A DNA stretch of 64,000 bases from Candidatus Geothrix skivensis (GTDB lineage: Bacteria; Acidobacteriota; Holophagae; Holophagales; Holophagaceae): NCBI GenBank assembly GCA_016721195.1, contig JADKIO010000006.1, positions 186,001 through 250,000 of the forward strand, read 5' to 3'. The notes beneath the pieces are model-generated. The model was not told the DNA's origin, did no database searches, and saw only the letters and a list, made by a program, of their open reading frames with translations. The stretch's first letter is position 1, and every line of letters starts with the position of its first letter. The position numbers and the translations under genes are program-made. Positions 1 through 7,453 of this stretch are shown piece after piece.

Positions 1-717
1 GGTGGCCGGATCGGTAGGCAGGGCAAGGGCCATGTCCTGGGCGATGCCGCGGATATCGATCAGCGCCTGGCGGGTCTGGACATCGCCTTCAATGAAGCGC
101 CGGTAGGCTTCCCAGTTGGTCAGGCCGGAATGGTGGGGCTTGCCCGTGTAGAACACCACCAGCTCCGCCAGCAGGTCTGGGTGGGGCTCCAGCCGCTCCC
201 AGCGCGGTGTGGGCCCGTCCCAGTGGAGGACCAGGGCGCCCCCCAGGGCCGCAGGGAAGTAGTCCTGCCAGCCCGTGGGAGTTTGAAGCTCCAAACTTTC
301 CAAGTCCCTTAAAAACGCAACTTTGGCAGCAAGACCTATACCGGCCTGCTCCTCGAGGGCGGCTCCCAGCAGGCCCACCCCCAGACAGGAGGAGACTCCC
401 AGTCCGGATCCCTGGGGCACGGGGCTGTGGACGGAAACAGAAGCCGGGGGTGCGCCGGAGCCATCCAGCACCCGCCAGACCCAGGAAAGGCTTGCCGGCG
501 CCTCCCTTGGCCAGGCCTCGAAGGCCAGGTCTTGACCCAGGTCCCGGCTCACCAGGCGATGGCCGGGCCCCTGCCTGGAGATGCCGATCTCGATCCAGAG
601 GTCCACGGCGGCGTTCACCGTGAGGCACCCGCCCAGCATGGCGTAGATGGGCCACAGGTCCAGGGTGCCGCCCGCGAAATCGATGCGGACCGGAACCCGC
701 CAGGTCTCGGAAGCCAT
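1..717 (-). CDS. GHMP-family sugar kinase, 3' end cut by window edge
   Basis: The reverse strand reads without a stop from an ATG at 717 to the window edge (239 codons). The N-terminus has the GHMP opening RVPVRIDFAGGTLDLWPIY, and about 110 residues in comes PVPQGSGLGVSSCLGVG, the glycine/serine-rich ATP-binding motif 2 of the GHMP (galactokinase, homoserine, mevalonate, phosphomevalonate) superfamily. The FAGGTLDLWP opening resembles heptose-7-phosphate and fucose kinase relatives more than mevalonate kinases, so a sugar or sugar-phosphate substrate is likely, but it cannot be fixed from sequence. It would act in the cytoplasm. The gene starts 8 bp after the cpoB stop and is probably the last visible gene of the tolB-pal-cpoB transcript. 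The C-terminal part, including motif 3, is outside the window. Confidence 0.8.
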   Translation of the reverse strand, partial: MASETWRVPVRIDFAGGTLDLWPIYAMLGGCLTVNAAVDLWIEIGISRQGPGHRLVSRDLGQDLAFEAWPREAPASLSWVWRVLDGSGAPPASVSVHSPVPQGSGLGVSSCLGVGLLGAALEEQAGIGLAAKVAFLRDLESLELQTPTGWQDYFPAALGGALVLHWDGPTPRWERLEPHPDLLAELVVFYTGKPHHSGLTNWEAYRRFIEGDVQTRQALIDIRGIAQDMALALPTDPAT

Positions 718-725
718 GGCCTGCC

Positions 726-1445
726 TCAAAGACCGAGGTCGCTGAGCTCCTGCTGGGCCGTGCGAGCCTCGGCGCTGCCGGAGAAGCCGTCCACCAGCTC
801 CCGGAAGGCCTTCACCGCCGCGGGCTTCAGGCCCTGCTTGAGCAGGCACTGGGCGCGCTTGAGCTTGGCCGGCAAGAACTGGGGCGAGGCGGCGTGATCC
901 TTGATGATCCGTTCGAAGGCGGGCTGGGCCTTCAGGTAGGCACGCAGGTTGTAGTGGCAGAGCCCCAGGAAGAACAGGGCCTCGGGCCGCTTGGCGCTCT
1001 GGGGATAGGTCGTCAGGAAGGTGTCCAGGCCCTCGGCGGCCAGGGGGTAGTTGCCGCGGTTGTAGTCGAGAACGGCGGCATTGAAGGCCCGCTCATCTTC
1101 GGCCGAAACGGTCGTCGCCGGCGGGGGATCGGCGGCCGCGGTCCGGGCCGGGACCTTCACGGGGCTGTTGAGGCGGTTGTTCAGCACGCGGGTGGTGTCC
1201 TGCACCTGCCGCAGGCTCTCCTGAAGGTCGGCCTGGAAGCGGCGGTCCTGGGTGCGGGCTTCGGCGGCGGACTGCTGTTCGGCCTGGGCCTTCTTGTTGC
1301 CGTCGTCCACTGCCTGGCGGAGCTTGAAGACCTCCAGCTTGAGGTCACCCACCTCCTGCTCCACGCGGCGCAGCTGATCCTCGGAGCCGCACCCGATGGC
1401 GAGCAGGGCAACCAGGGCGGGAAGCATCATCGTGCGGACGGTCAT
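726..1445 (-). CDS. cpoB: Tol-Pal coordinating lipoprotein CpoB/YbgF
   Basis: This 239-residue protein begins with a lipoprotein signal (hydrophobic stretch ending in the lipobox LAIGC near residue 19), so it is probably an outer-membrane-anchored periplasmic protein. Residues about 25-95 form a heptad-rich coiled coil (LRRVEQEVGDLKLEVFKLR), the trimerisation region of YbgF. The second half carries TPR-like helices (FNAAVLDYNRGNYPLAAEGLDTF, then ALFFLGLCHYNLRAYLKAQ). In enterobacteria this protein links Tol-Pal constriction to septal peptidoglycan synthesis. It follows pal and tolB, the usual gene order. An intrinsic terminator lies between pal and this gene, so it may be partly uncoupled from pal. 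Assignment rests on architecture plus context. Confidence 0.85.
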   Translation of the reverse strand: MTVRTMMLPALVALLAIGCGSEDQLRRVEQEVGDLKLEVFKLRQAVDDGNKKAQAEQQSAAEARTQDRRFQADLQESLRQVQDTTRVLNNRLNSPVKVPARTAAADPPPATTVSAEDERAFNAAVLDYNRGNYPLAAEGLDTFLTTYPQSAKRPEALFFLGLCHYNLRAYLKAQPAFERIIKDHAASPQFLPAKLKRAQCLLKQGLKPAAVKAFRELVDGFSGSAEARTAQQELSDLGL

Positions 1446-1477
1446 GGGAGCTCCAGCATCGCTTTCAATCCTAGACG

Positions 1478-1509
1478 AAAAAAGCGGGGGCGATGGCCCC
1501 CGCTTTTTT
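1478..1509 (-). terminator. Rho-independent terminator after pal
   Basis: AAAAAAGCGGGGGC, a four-base loop (GATG) and GCCCCCGCTTTTTT form a GC-rich stem flanked by A and T runs. Because both sides are homopolymeric it can work in either direction. On the minus strand it lies 14 bp past the pal stop codon. Read-through would be needed for cpoB unless cpoB has its own promoter. Confidence 0.85.
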
Positions 1510-1523
1510 GGCGATGGAACAGC

Positions 1524-2243
1524 CTACTTCAGCTTGAACTCGCCGCGGCGGTTCTGGCTCCAGCAGCCTTCCTTGGCTTCGGCGCAGATGGGCTTCTCCT
1601 TGCCGTAGCTGATGGTGGTGAAGCGGGCCTCATCGACGCCGAGGGTCTTCAGGTAGGCGAGGGCGGCGGCGGCGCGCTTGTTGCCGAGGGCAAGGTTGTA
1701 CTCGTTGGTGCCGCGCTCGTCGCAGTGGCCTTCAACTTCGACCTTGGCCATGGGGAAGGCCTTCATGAAGTTGGCGATGCCCTGGAGGATGGCGCGGTCC
1801 TTCTCCTTGATCTCGGCCTTGTCGAAATCGAAGTGGATGGTCAGGAGGGCGGCATCGGCGGCCTTCTTGAAGGCGGCGGCCTTCTCGGCCTCGGCAGCCT
1901 TGCGGGCGGCTTCCTCGGCGGCGGCGCGGTCAGCGGCGGCCTTGGCATCGGCGGCGGCGCGGTCGGCAGCAGCCTTATTGGCGGCGGCCTTGTCGGCGGC
2001 TTCCTTCTCGGCCTTGGCGGCGTCCCAGCCATCATTCCAACCCTGCATCTTGTGCGGGTTGTCCTTGTCGGCAAGGTACGGATTGGCGGTGCGGGCCTTC
2101 CCGTCCTTGAAGGCCTGGGCTCCCTCGTTGAAGGCCGCCTGGGTCTCCTGCTTGATCTGCTCCGCAGTCTTGGGGGGCTTGCAGGCCAAGCTGCCGAGCG
2201 TGATCACGATGGCCGCAGGGACGAGGTAGGTTCCGTATCGCAT
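1524..2243 (-). CDS. pal: Peptidoglycan-associated lipoprotein Pal
   Basis: The start at 2243 is chosen because GGAGG lies 8 nt upstream; a longer reading adds 20 unlikely residues. The 239-residue product has a lipoprotein signal with a Cys in the box GSLACK. A central region of roughly 55 residues is extremely Ala/Lys/Glu-rich (KAEKEAADKAAANKAAADRAAADAKAA broken into shorter repeats), probably a helical spacer. The C-terminal 110 residues are an OmpA-like peptidoglycan-binding domain with IHFDFDKAEIKEKD and the signature VEVEGHCDERGTNEYNLALG. Pal tethers the outer membrane to peptidoglycan and binds TolB, encoded just upstream. The long Ala-rich spacer is unusual compared with the shorter linker of enterobacterial Pal. 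Confidence 0.92.
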   Translation of the reverse strand: MRYGTYLVPAAIVITLGSLACKPPKTAEQIKQETQAAFNEGAQAFKDGKARTANPYLADKDNPHKMQGWNDGWDAAKAEKEAADKAAANKAAADRAAADAKAAADRAAAEEAARKAAEAEKAAAFKKAADAALLTIHFDFDKAEIKEKDRAILQGIANFMKAFPMAKVEVEGHCDERGTNEYNLALGNKRAAAALAYLKTLGVDEARFTTISYGKEKPICAEAKEGCWSQNRRGEFKLK

Positions 2244-2269
2244 GGGGTTGTTCCTCCTGGATAAAGTTG

Positions 2270-2275
2270 AGTATA
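2270..2275 (-). promoter_or_regulatory. Possible -10 element for pal
   Basis: On the minus strand TATACT lies 27 nt before the pal start codon, in the 66-bp tolB-pal gap. No convincing -35 hexamer sits 16-18 bp upstream, so this is only a candidate. Confidence 0.3.
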
Positions 2276-2309
2276 GGACGGCTGGCGTTCGAGGGATCGC
2301 CAAATATTT

Positions 2310-3590
2310 TCAGCGCCCGCGGATCCAGCGGGGGCTCTGGCAGTTGGACAGCTCCGTCAGACGCAGGATCTGGCGGCCGGAGAGATCCGTGGTGAAGAGC
2401 TGGGAAGAGCCGAAGCGATTGCTGGTGAAAACCAACCGGCGCTCATCAGGGGACCAGGCGGGGGATTCAGACGTGCTCACCCCAGTGGTGATCTGATAGG
2501 CCTTTCCTTCCCCCAGCTTGTAGACAAAAAGGTCGAACTTCCCCTCGAAGCGGGAGACGTAGGCGATCATGGCTCCGTTGGGACTCCAGGCCGGGCTGGC
2601 GTTGTAGAGGCCCTCGCCGGTGAGTCGGCGGAGGTTCGAGCCGTCATCCTGCATGAGGAATACCTGGGGGCCGCCTTCCCGGTCGGACGTGAAGGCCAGC
2701 TGGTTTCCGTTGGGGTTCCAGCAGGGCTCGGTGTTGATGCCGTTGCTGTCGGTGAGCCGCCGGGCCCGGAGGGTGCCCAGGTCCAGCACCATGATGTCGC
2801 TGTTGCCCCGCCGGTCACCCTGCACGAAGGCCAGGCGCTTGCCGTCCGGCGACCAGGCCGGCGAGGTGAGCATGCCCCCCGCGCCGCTCACCGGATAGAG
2901 CTTTTCGTGGGGGCCATCCTTCCGGCGCTGGCCCCAGATCTCCGGGGCGCCGCCCTTGTAGGTTACGTAGGCAATACGGCCGTCCGTCGCCAGAGTCGGG
3001 GAAAGGGTGAGGCTGCCGTGGCGGGTGAGCTGGACCAGGCCCGCGCCATCGCGATCCACCTGGAAGATCTCCTTCACCCCCGGCGCAGCCTGGCGCACGA
3101 AGACGATGCGGCTGGAGGCCACGCCCTTTTCGCCGGTGAGGCGGCCCACCAGGTCATCGGCCAGGTAGTGGGCGAGGTAGCGCAGGGGCACGATGCGATT
3201 GGCATTGTAGGTGCGACTGAACACGCTCTTTTCGGCGGCGGTGTCCAGGGCGGAGGCTTCCATCTGGAGGTCGCCGTTGGCGGCCTTGGTGAGCCTGGCC
3301 GTGAGCAGCCACTGGGCCCCGGCCTCCTTCCAGGCCTTCGCGGGGGAGCCCTCCGCCGGCAGCCGCTCGGTGAGCATGGCGATGACACCGGACTCATCCA
3401 GGTCACGCTTCAACACCGCCGTGAATTCGGCCGCAACGGTGCCCTGGTCCAGGCCTGCAACCTTGGGGGTGGCCATGGCCAGCACCAGCTTCGCGCTGCT
3501 GGTGGCGCTCAGCACCACTTCGGTCTGCTGGGCCCACAGCCCCGTCGCCACGAGGGCGCAGAGGAAGATCCGAACGAGGAATCGCGGCAT
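2310..3590 (-). CDS. tolB: Tol-Pal translocation protein TolB
   Basis: This 426-residue protein matches the usual TolB length of about 430. It opens with a Sec signal peptide (MPRFLVRIFLCALVATGLWA, probable cleavage before QQ). Residues about 25-150 correspond to the N-terminal TolB domain (FTAVLKRDLDESGVIAML). The C-terminal half is a beta-propeller with repeated WD40-like PD40 motifs: SPAWSPDGKRLAF, EPCWNPNGNQLAF, SPAWSPNGAMIAY and SPAWSPDERRLVF. It is periplasmic and interacts with Pal, encoded 66 bp downstream. TolQRA are not in this window. The Nudix gene ends 24 bp before its start codon, so it may be cotranscribed with rnhB and the Nudix gene. Confidence 0.95.
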   Translation of the reverse strand: MPRFLVRIFLCALVATGLWAQQTEVVLSATSSAKLVLAMATPKVAGLDQGTVAAEFTAVLKRDLDESGVIAMLTERLPAEGSPAKAWKEAGAQWLLTARLTKAANGDLQMEASALDTAAEKSVFSRTYNANRIVPLRYLAHYLADDLVGRLTGEKGVASSRIVFVRQAAPGVKEIFQVDRDGAGLVQLTRHGSLTLSPTLATDGRIAYVTYKGGAPEIWGQRRKDGPHEKLYPVSGAGGMLTSPAWSPDGKRLAFVQGDRRGNSDIMVLDLGTLRARRLTDSNGINTEPCWNPNGNQLAFTSDREGGPQVFLMQDDGSNLRRLTGEGLYNASPAWSPNGAMIAYVSRFEGKFDLFVYKLGEGKAYQITTGVSTSESPAWSPDERRLVFTSNRFGSSQLFTTDLSGRQILRLTELSNCQSPRWIRGR

Positions 3591-3614
3591 GGCATCTCCG
3601 GGTCCTTCAGCCTA

Positions 3615-4001
3615 TCAGATGACCTGCGAGGAGCCGAGGTTCCCCTGCAACCGCATGCGCTCGATCAAGGCGTGGTTCCTCGGCGGGATGGGCAGGCTGA
3701 GCATGTCCGCCACCGTGAACCAGCCCCAGGCGAGCTCCGTGCGGGGGTCGCCGTCAGCTTCCACGAGAAAGGGATGCAGCCGAATGCTCCCCTCGATCAC
3801 GGGCCAGGGCTCCGCGGCCCGCAGGGTCCAGCCGACCTCCTCCTGCAGTTCCCTGGCCAGGGCGTGCTGGGGCGTCTCGCCCGCTTCGCACTTGCCGCCG
3901 GGGAACTCCCAGACTCCGGGCAGCACCGGATTGGACGGATTCCGGCGCTGGAGGAACCAGCGATTCCCCCGCCGGATCAGCGCGAGGGCCACGTCCTTCA
4001 T
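3615..4001 (-). CDS. Nudix hydrolase (MutT-like)
   Basis: The start at 4001 overlaps the rnhB stop (ATGA) and begins MKDVALALIRRGNRWFLQRR, the usual first strand of MutT proteins. The 128-residue product contains a complete Nudix box, GGKCEAGETPQHALARELQE followed by EVGW, matching GX5EX7REUXEEXGU. Upstream sequence WEFPGGK is typical of MutT/8-oxo-dGTP diphosphatases and CTP pyrophosphohydrolases. The protein would hydrolyse nucleoside diphosphate-linked substrates in the cytoplasm; the exact substrate cannot be told. Pairing with rnhB suggests a nucleotide or DNA quality-control role. Confidence 0.88.
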   Translation of the reverse strand: MKDVALALIRRGNRWFLQRRNPSNPVLPGVWEFPGGKCEAGETPQHALARELQEEVGWTLRAAEPWPVIEGSIRLHPFLVEADGDPRTELAWGWFTVADMLSLPIPPRNHALIERMRLQGNLGSSQVI

Positions 4002-4822
4002 CCACCCTCCCCGCCGGGCTCTTGCACATCGGCCAGCTGGACGAGGCGGTCCGCGTAGCGTCGCCGCAGGGTCTCCACCCACACCAGCTTGAGACGGCCA
4101 TAGGCGGGCCGCAGTTCCCGTTCCACCCAGATTCGCAGGGCCTCCAGGGTCGCGCAGGCATCCAGACCGTGATGCAGGTGGTCCCGCAGGGCTTCGTCCA
4201 CCCGCTGCAGCGCGGCCACGGGCGCGTAGCTGATGCGATGGATGGGGCTCACCCCCAGCTCCCGCAGCCGCGCCCGGTGCAGGGCCGTGCCGTAGCCCTT
4301 GTGCTGGCCGAAGCCGTAGCCGGGGTGGGCCTCCTCCGCCGCGATCATGAGCGCGTCCCGGTGGGCCTTGGCCAGGATGCTGGCGGCGCCGATGGCGCAG
4401 CTGAGGGCATCGCCATCCACCACCAGGCGCTCCGGCAGCCCAGTCCTCGGCCCGCGGTCACCGTCGACAAAGAGGATCCGGGGCCGCAGGGCCAGGTTCG
4501 CCACGGACTGTCGCATGGCCATCATGGTGGCCTCGAGGATGTTCTCCCGGTCGATGGCCATGGCCTCCACCTCCGCGATGCCATAGGCGGGCAGGATGGC
4601 CTTCAGCTCCGCGGCCAGGGCCTCGCGTCGCACGGGCTTGAGCTGCTTGCTGTCCCGCACGCCCCGGAGCACGTGGCCCCACTTGTGGATGGTCTCCGCA
4701 TCCAGCACGGCACAGGCGGCCACCACCGGCCCCGCCCAGGCGCCCCGCCCCGCCTCGTCCACGCCCCCCCAGGCCACGCCCGGCGGCACGTTCCCGAGGT
4801 CCCAGTCGAGGGGGTTGAGCAT
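3998..4822 (-). CDS. rnhB: Ribonuclease HII
   Basis: The N-terminus contains GVDEAGRGAWAGPVVAA, the type 2 RNase H signature with the first two acidic residues (D22, E23). The other acidic positions are seen in ILFVDG (D120) and SILAKAHRD (D156), completing a DEDD set. The enzyme cleaves the RNA strand of RNA-DNA hybrids and removes misincorporated ribonucleotides. The catalytic core normally ends around HRISYAPV (about residue 201), giving a 200-residue protein; here about 73 further residues follow (RVDEALRDHLHHGLDACAT and onward), a C-terminal extension of unknown role. It overlaps the downstream Nudix gene by 4 nt. Confidence 0.93.
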   Translation of the reverse strand: MLNPLDWDLGNVPPGVAWGGVDEAGRGAWAGPVVAACAVLDAETIHKWGHVLRGVRDSKQLKPVRREALAAELKAILPAYGIAEVEAMAIDRENILEATMMAMRQSVANLALRPRILFVDGDRGPRTGLPERLVVDGDALSCAIGAASILAKAHRDALMIAAEEAHPGYGFGQHKGYGTALHRARLRELGVSPIHRISYAPVAALQRVDEALRDHLHHGLDACATLEALRIWVERELRPAYGRLKLVWVETLRRRYADRLVQLADVQEPGGEGG

Positions 4823-4835
4823 GGGTAGAAGTTAG

Positions 4836-4863
4836 CAGGCTTCAGGCTTCAGGCCTCAGGCTC
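4836..4863. repeat. Heptanucleotide tandem repeat (CAGGCYY)
   Basis: Four consecutive 7-bp units read CAGGCTT, CAGGCTT, CAGGCCT, CAGGCTC, followed by a degenerate AAGCCTC. The repeat sits in the 156-bp gap between rnhB and the glycosyltransferase gene, directly next to the glycosyltransferase remnant. Similar short repeats occur between genes in many bacteria; no function is implied. Confidence 0.75.
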
Positions 4864-4868
4864 AAGCC

Positions 4869-4904
4869 TCAGCACTTCAACGATTCCCAGGCAATCAGCC
4901 AGGT
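4869..4904 (-). pseudogene. Remnant of the 3' end of a second glycosyltransferase copy
   Basis: The minus strand encodes TWLIAWESLKC followed by TGA, identical to the last eleven residues and stop of the intact glycosyltransferase that ends at 4979. Seven of the eleven codons differ between the copies (for example ACC/ACT, ATT/ATC, TCG/TCC, TTG/CTC, TGC/TGT) and every difference is synonymous. Similarity is not visible upstream of the Thr codon. This looks like what is left of a diverged, once functional tandem paralogue whose body was deleted, rather than a recent copy. Confidence 0.7.
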
Positions 4905-4978
4905 CAACCCGCATCCGCACCGAGCTTGGCGATGCGGGGCAGCGCCAAGTGACAAGGCCGGAGCGGGTTGAAGCCAGC

Positions 4979-5650
4979 TCAACATTTGAGGGATTCCCAA
5001 GCGATCAGCCAAGTATCCATCACCCCCCGAAAATGGCTCTTGTGCGGCCCGGGCCGGTAGATGGCCTGGATGGGGATGTGCGCCCAGTGGAGCTTCCAGT
5101 CGGCGGCCTTCATGGCGATCTCCATCTCGATGGCGAAGCCGGTGGAGCGCAACTGGAGCCGGTCCAGGACCTTCTTCCGGATCATCCGGAAGCCGCTCTG
5201 GCTGTCCTCCCAGGTCACGCCGGCGATGCGGCCCAGGGTCCAGGTACCAAGCGCATTGGTGCGCCAGCGCTTGGCCGGGATTTTGGCCCGGTCCTGGAAC
5301 CGGGAGCCGATGAGGAAGTCCGTCTCCGGATGGACCCTGAGATGATCGAGAAAGCGCTGGAGGTCCGCGGGATCATGCTGCCCATCGCCGTCCAGGAAGA
5401 GGTAGAAATCGAAATCGTCGGCCCCCAGGTGGGCCACGCCGGCCCGCATGGCCTGACCCTTCCCGCCCCCCTGGCCGGGTTCCAGGCGCAGCACTTCGGC
5501 GCCCCGCTCCACTGCCACCGCCCCGGTCCCGTCGGTGGAGCCATCGTCCACCACCAGCAGGCGGTGGAGGCCGAAGGGCTTCAAGCCCTCCAGCACCGGC
5601 GCGATGTGCTCAGCCTCGTCGTGGGCGGCGATGATCGCGGCGATCCTCAA
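4979..5650 (-). CDS. Family 2 glycosyltransferase (DPM1/polyprenyl-phosphate type)
   Basis: This 223-residue protein starts with TTG (TTGA overlap with the upstream peptidase stop), giving MRIAAIIAAHDEAEHIAPVL. It has the GT-A nucleotide-sugar fold markers LLVVDDGSTDGTGAVA and the metal-binding DXD-like FLFLDGDGQHDPADL, and later SQSGFRMIRKKVL. No membrane segment is present, so it is a soluble, single-domain enzyme of the dolichyl-/polyprenyl-phosphate sugar synthase type, probably moving a sugar from a nucleotide donor to a lipid or glycan acceptor at the cytoplasmic face. The acceptor cannot be named. A fragment of a paralogous 3' end lies 75 bp beyond its stop codon. Confidence 0.85.
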   Translation of the reverse strand: MRIAAIIAAHDEAEHIAPVLEGLKPFGLHRLLVVDDGSTDGTGAVAVERGAEVLRLEPGQGGGKGQAMRAGVAHLGADDFDFYLFLDGDGQHDPADLQRFLDHLRVHPETDFLIGSRFQDRAKIPAKRWRTNALGTWTLGRIAGVTWEDSQSGFRMIRKKVLDRLQLRSTGFAIEMEIAMKAADWKLHWAHIPIQAIYRPGPHKSHFRGVMDTWLIAWESLKC

Positions 5651-7446
5651 CGGCGGGGCCTCTGCTTCAGGGGGGCACCGGGCCAGGGCTGGCCGAAGGA
5701 GGCGACGAAGGCGGCCCGCTGGACGGCCGTGGCCCTGGGATCCGGCACCAGCCGGTGGCTGCGCTCAGGGCTATCCACCACGGGAACTTCCACCTCGAAG
5801 ACCCGGCCCCGGTCGGAGGCCAGCACCCTGGCCCGGCCGCCGGGCCCGGGCTCCGCCAGCCGACCCTGGACCTCCGCGGAGGTCGAGGTGCGCCAGCCAT
5901 CCACCGCCAGGATCTCCATGCCGAAGCTCAGGCCAGCCTGGGCGGCGGGGCTGCCGGGCAGGACGTTCTGCACCGCAGGCCCATTGCCCGCCAGCACCAG
6001 GCCGGTCCAGGACCGGGCCCGGCGCACCTGGGCAGGATCCAGCTGCTCTTCAGGTGTCAGCCGCTCCCAGGGCGCCAGGGCCTCCAGCTGCAGCCCAAAG
6101 GCCCCGCGGAGGGCGGCGCCGTCCAGCTCGGCACACCCCGAGATGTAGGCCTTCCAGAAGGGGGCGGGGTTCTTGCCCGAAAGCTCCTGGTAGGCCCGGC
6201 GGATATCGCCATCAGTCAGTCCCCGCTCCCCATGCCGCCCCCAGAGCAGGGCGAAGAGCTCCGCCAGGCCGGCCTTCCCGCGGCTGCCCTCCCGGAGACT
6301 GGCATCCATGAGCCAGGCCACCACCTCGCCCTTGTCGTAGTAGCTGACGGAGCTGTTGGGGCTGAACTCGTGGGGCTTGTAGAGGCGGATCCAGGCGTCC
6401 CAGCTGGATTCCTCCAGGGACTGCTCCCGCCGCCCGGGGCGCTGCACCTGCTCGCTCCAGCAGCGGGTCAGCTCCTTGGCCGCGTGGCTCCAGGGCACCA
6501 CGCCAGCCCGGAGGACGATGAGGTGCTCCATGTACGAGGTGAGCCCCTCGTGGAACCAGAGCAGCCGGGTGGGGTTCTCCCGGCTGTAGTCGAAGGGGCC
6601 CAGCACAGGATCGTGCAGGCGCTTCACGTTCCAGGCATGGAAGAACTCGTGGGCCACCAGCTGGTAGAGCGCGTGGTAGCCCTCGGGCTTGTCGAAGGCC
6701 TGGCTGTCGGAGATGAGGCTGGTGCAGTCCCGGTGCTCCAGGCCTCCCCGCAGCTTGGGCGCGAAGGTGAAGAGGAAGAGGTAGCGCCGGAAGGGGAAGC
6801 CGCCGAAGATCGCCCCAGTGGCTTCCACGATCTTCCGGGTGGCTTCCGTGATGCGGGCCTCGTCGCCGTTGTGGGGCCCGGAGAAGACCAGCTCGAAGCG
6901 GGTGCCGCCGCTGGTGAAGGCGCGGGTCCGGAAGCTCCCCAGCTCGAAGGGGGAATCCACCAGGGTGTCAAAGTCCGCGGCCAGGTAGGCACCCCCTCTG
7001 CGGGGCAGGGCGGAGGCCACCTTCCAGGCGGTGGGGAAGCCTTCGAAGGAGACCTCCACCGGCCGGTCCAGCTGCCCCTCCAGGTAGAGGAAGGTGGCGG
7101 CCGGAATGATCTGGGCGTGGGTGGCATCCAGGTGGTTGGTGCGCACCGTCAGGTCGTTGCCGTAGACCCGGTAGCGGAGGAGAAGATCCCGGTTGGAGGC
7201 GGGCAGCCGCCAGCTCTGCTTGCCCTGCTTCTCCAGGGGCATTTCCCGGGAGCCCTCCACGATCCGGACCCGGTCCACGAACCTGGCATAGTCCCGCACC
7301 AGGTACGAGCCCGGAGTCCAGGCGGGCAGCGATGCCACCGCCCCATGGGCCAGGGCCTCGGCGGGGATGCAGAGCTCCACCTCGAAGAGGTGCTGGGAAA
7401 GATCCAGGGGACGGAGGAGGGCCCGGAGGGCAGCCGGCTTGGCCAT
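5647..7446 (-). CDS. M61-family metallopeptidase with PDZ domain
   Basis: The 599-residue protein has the zinc motif HEFFH at residues 266-270 within YQLVAHEFFHAWNVKRL, followed by LLWFHEGLTSYMEHLI with the third ligand Glu. This matches peptidase M61 (glycyl aminopeptidase-like). The N-terminal 170 residues form the beta-rich M61 N domain (LPAWTPGSYLVRDYARFVDR). A PDZ domain occupies roughly residues 480-570 (GSPAAQAGLSFGMEILAVDG). No signal peptide is visible, so a cytoplasmic location is likely. It ends in a 4-nt overlap with the glycosyltransferase gene and starts 7 bp after the TetR gene, so the three genes are probably one transcript. Confidence 0.9.
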   Translation of the reverse strand: MAKPAALRALLRPLDLSQHLFEVELCIPAEALAHGAVASLPAWTPGSYLVRDYARFVDRVRIVEGSREMPLEKQGKQSWRLPASNRDLLLRYRVYGNDLTVRTNHLDATHAQIIPAATFLYLEGQLDRPVEVSFEGFPTAWKVASALPRRGGAYLAADFDTLVDSPFELGSFRTRAFTSGGTRFELVFSGPHNGDEARITEATRKIVEATGAIFGGFPFRRYLFLFTFAPKLRGGLEHRDCTSLISDSQAFDKPEGYHALYQLVAHEFFHAWNVKRLHDPVLGPFDYSRENPTRLLWFHEGLTSYMEHLIVLRAGVVPWSHAAKELTRCWSEQVQRPGRREQSLEESSWDAWIRLYKPHEFSPNSSVSYYDKGEVVAWLMDASLREGSRGKAGLAELFALLWGRHGERGLTDGDIRRAYQELSGKNPAPFWKAYISGCAELDGAALRGAFGLQLEALAPWERLTPEEQLDPAQVRRARSWTGLVLAGNGPAVQNVLPGSPAAQAGLSFGMEILAVDGWRTSTSAEVQGRLAEPGPGGRARVLASDRGRVFEVEVPVVDSPERSHRLVPDPRATAVQRAAFVASFGQPWPGAPLKQRPRR

Positions 7447-7453
7447 GCTGGCC

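Noticed and set aside
894..2264. A Gly- and Leu-rich open frame on the plus strand opposite cpoB and pal
   Set aside because: It is the antisense of the Ala-rich pal spacer, and it spans an intrinsic terminator.
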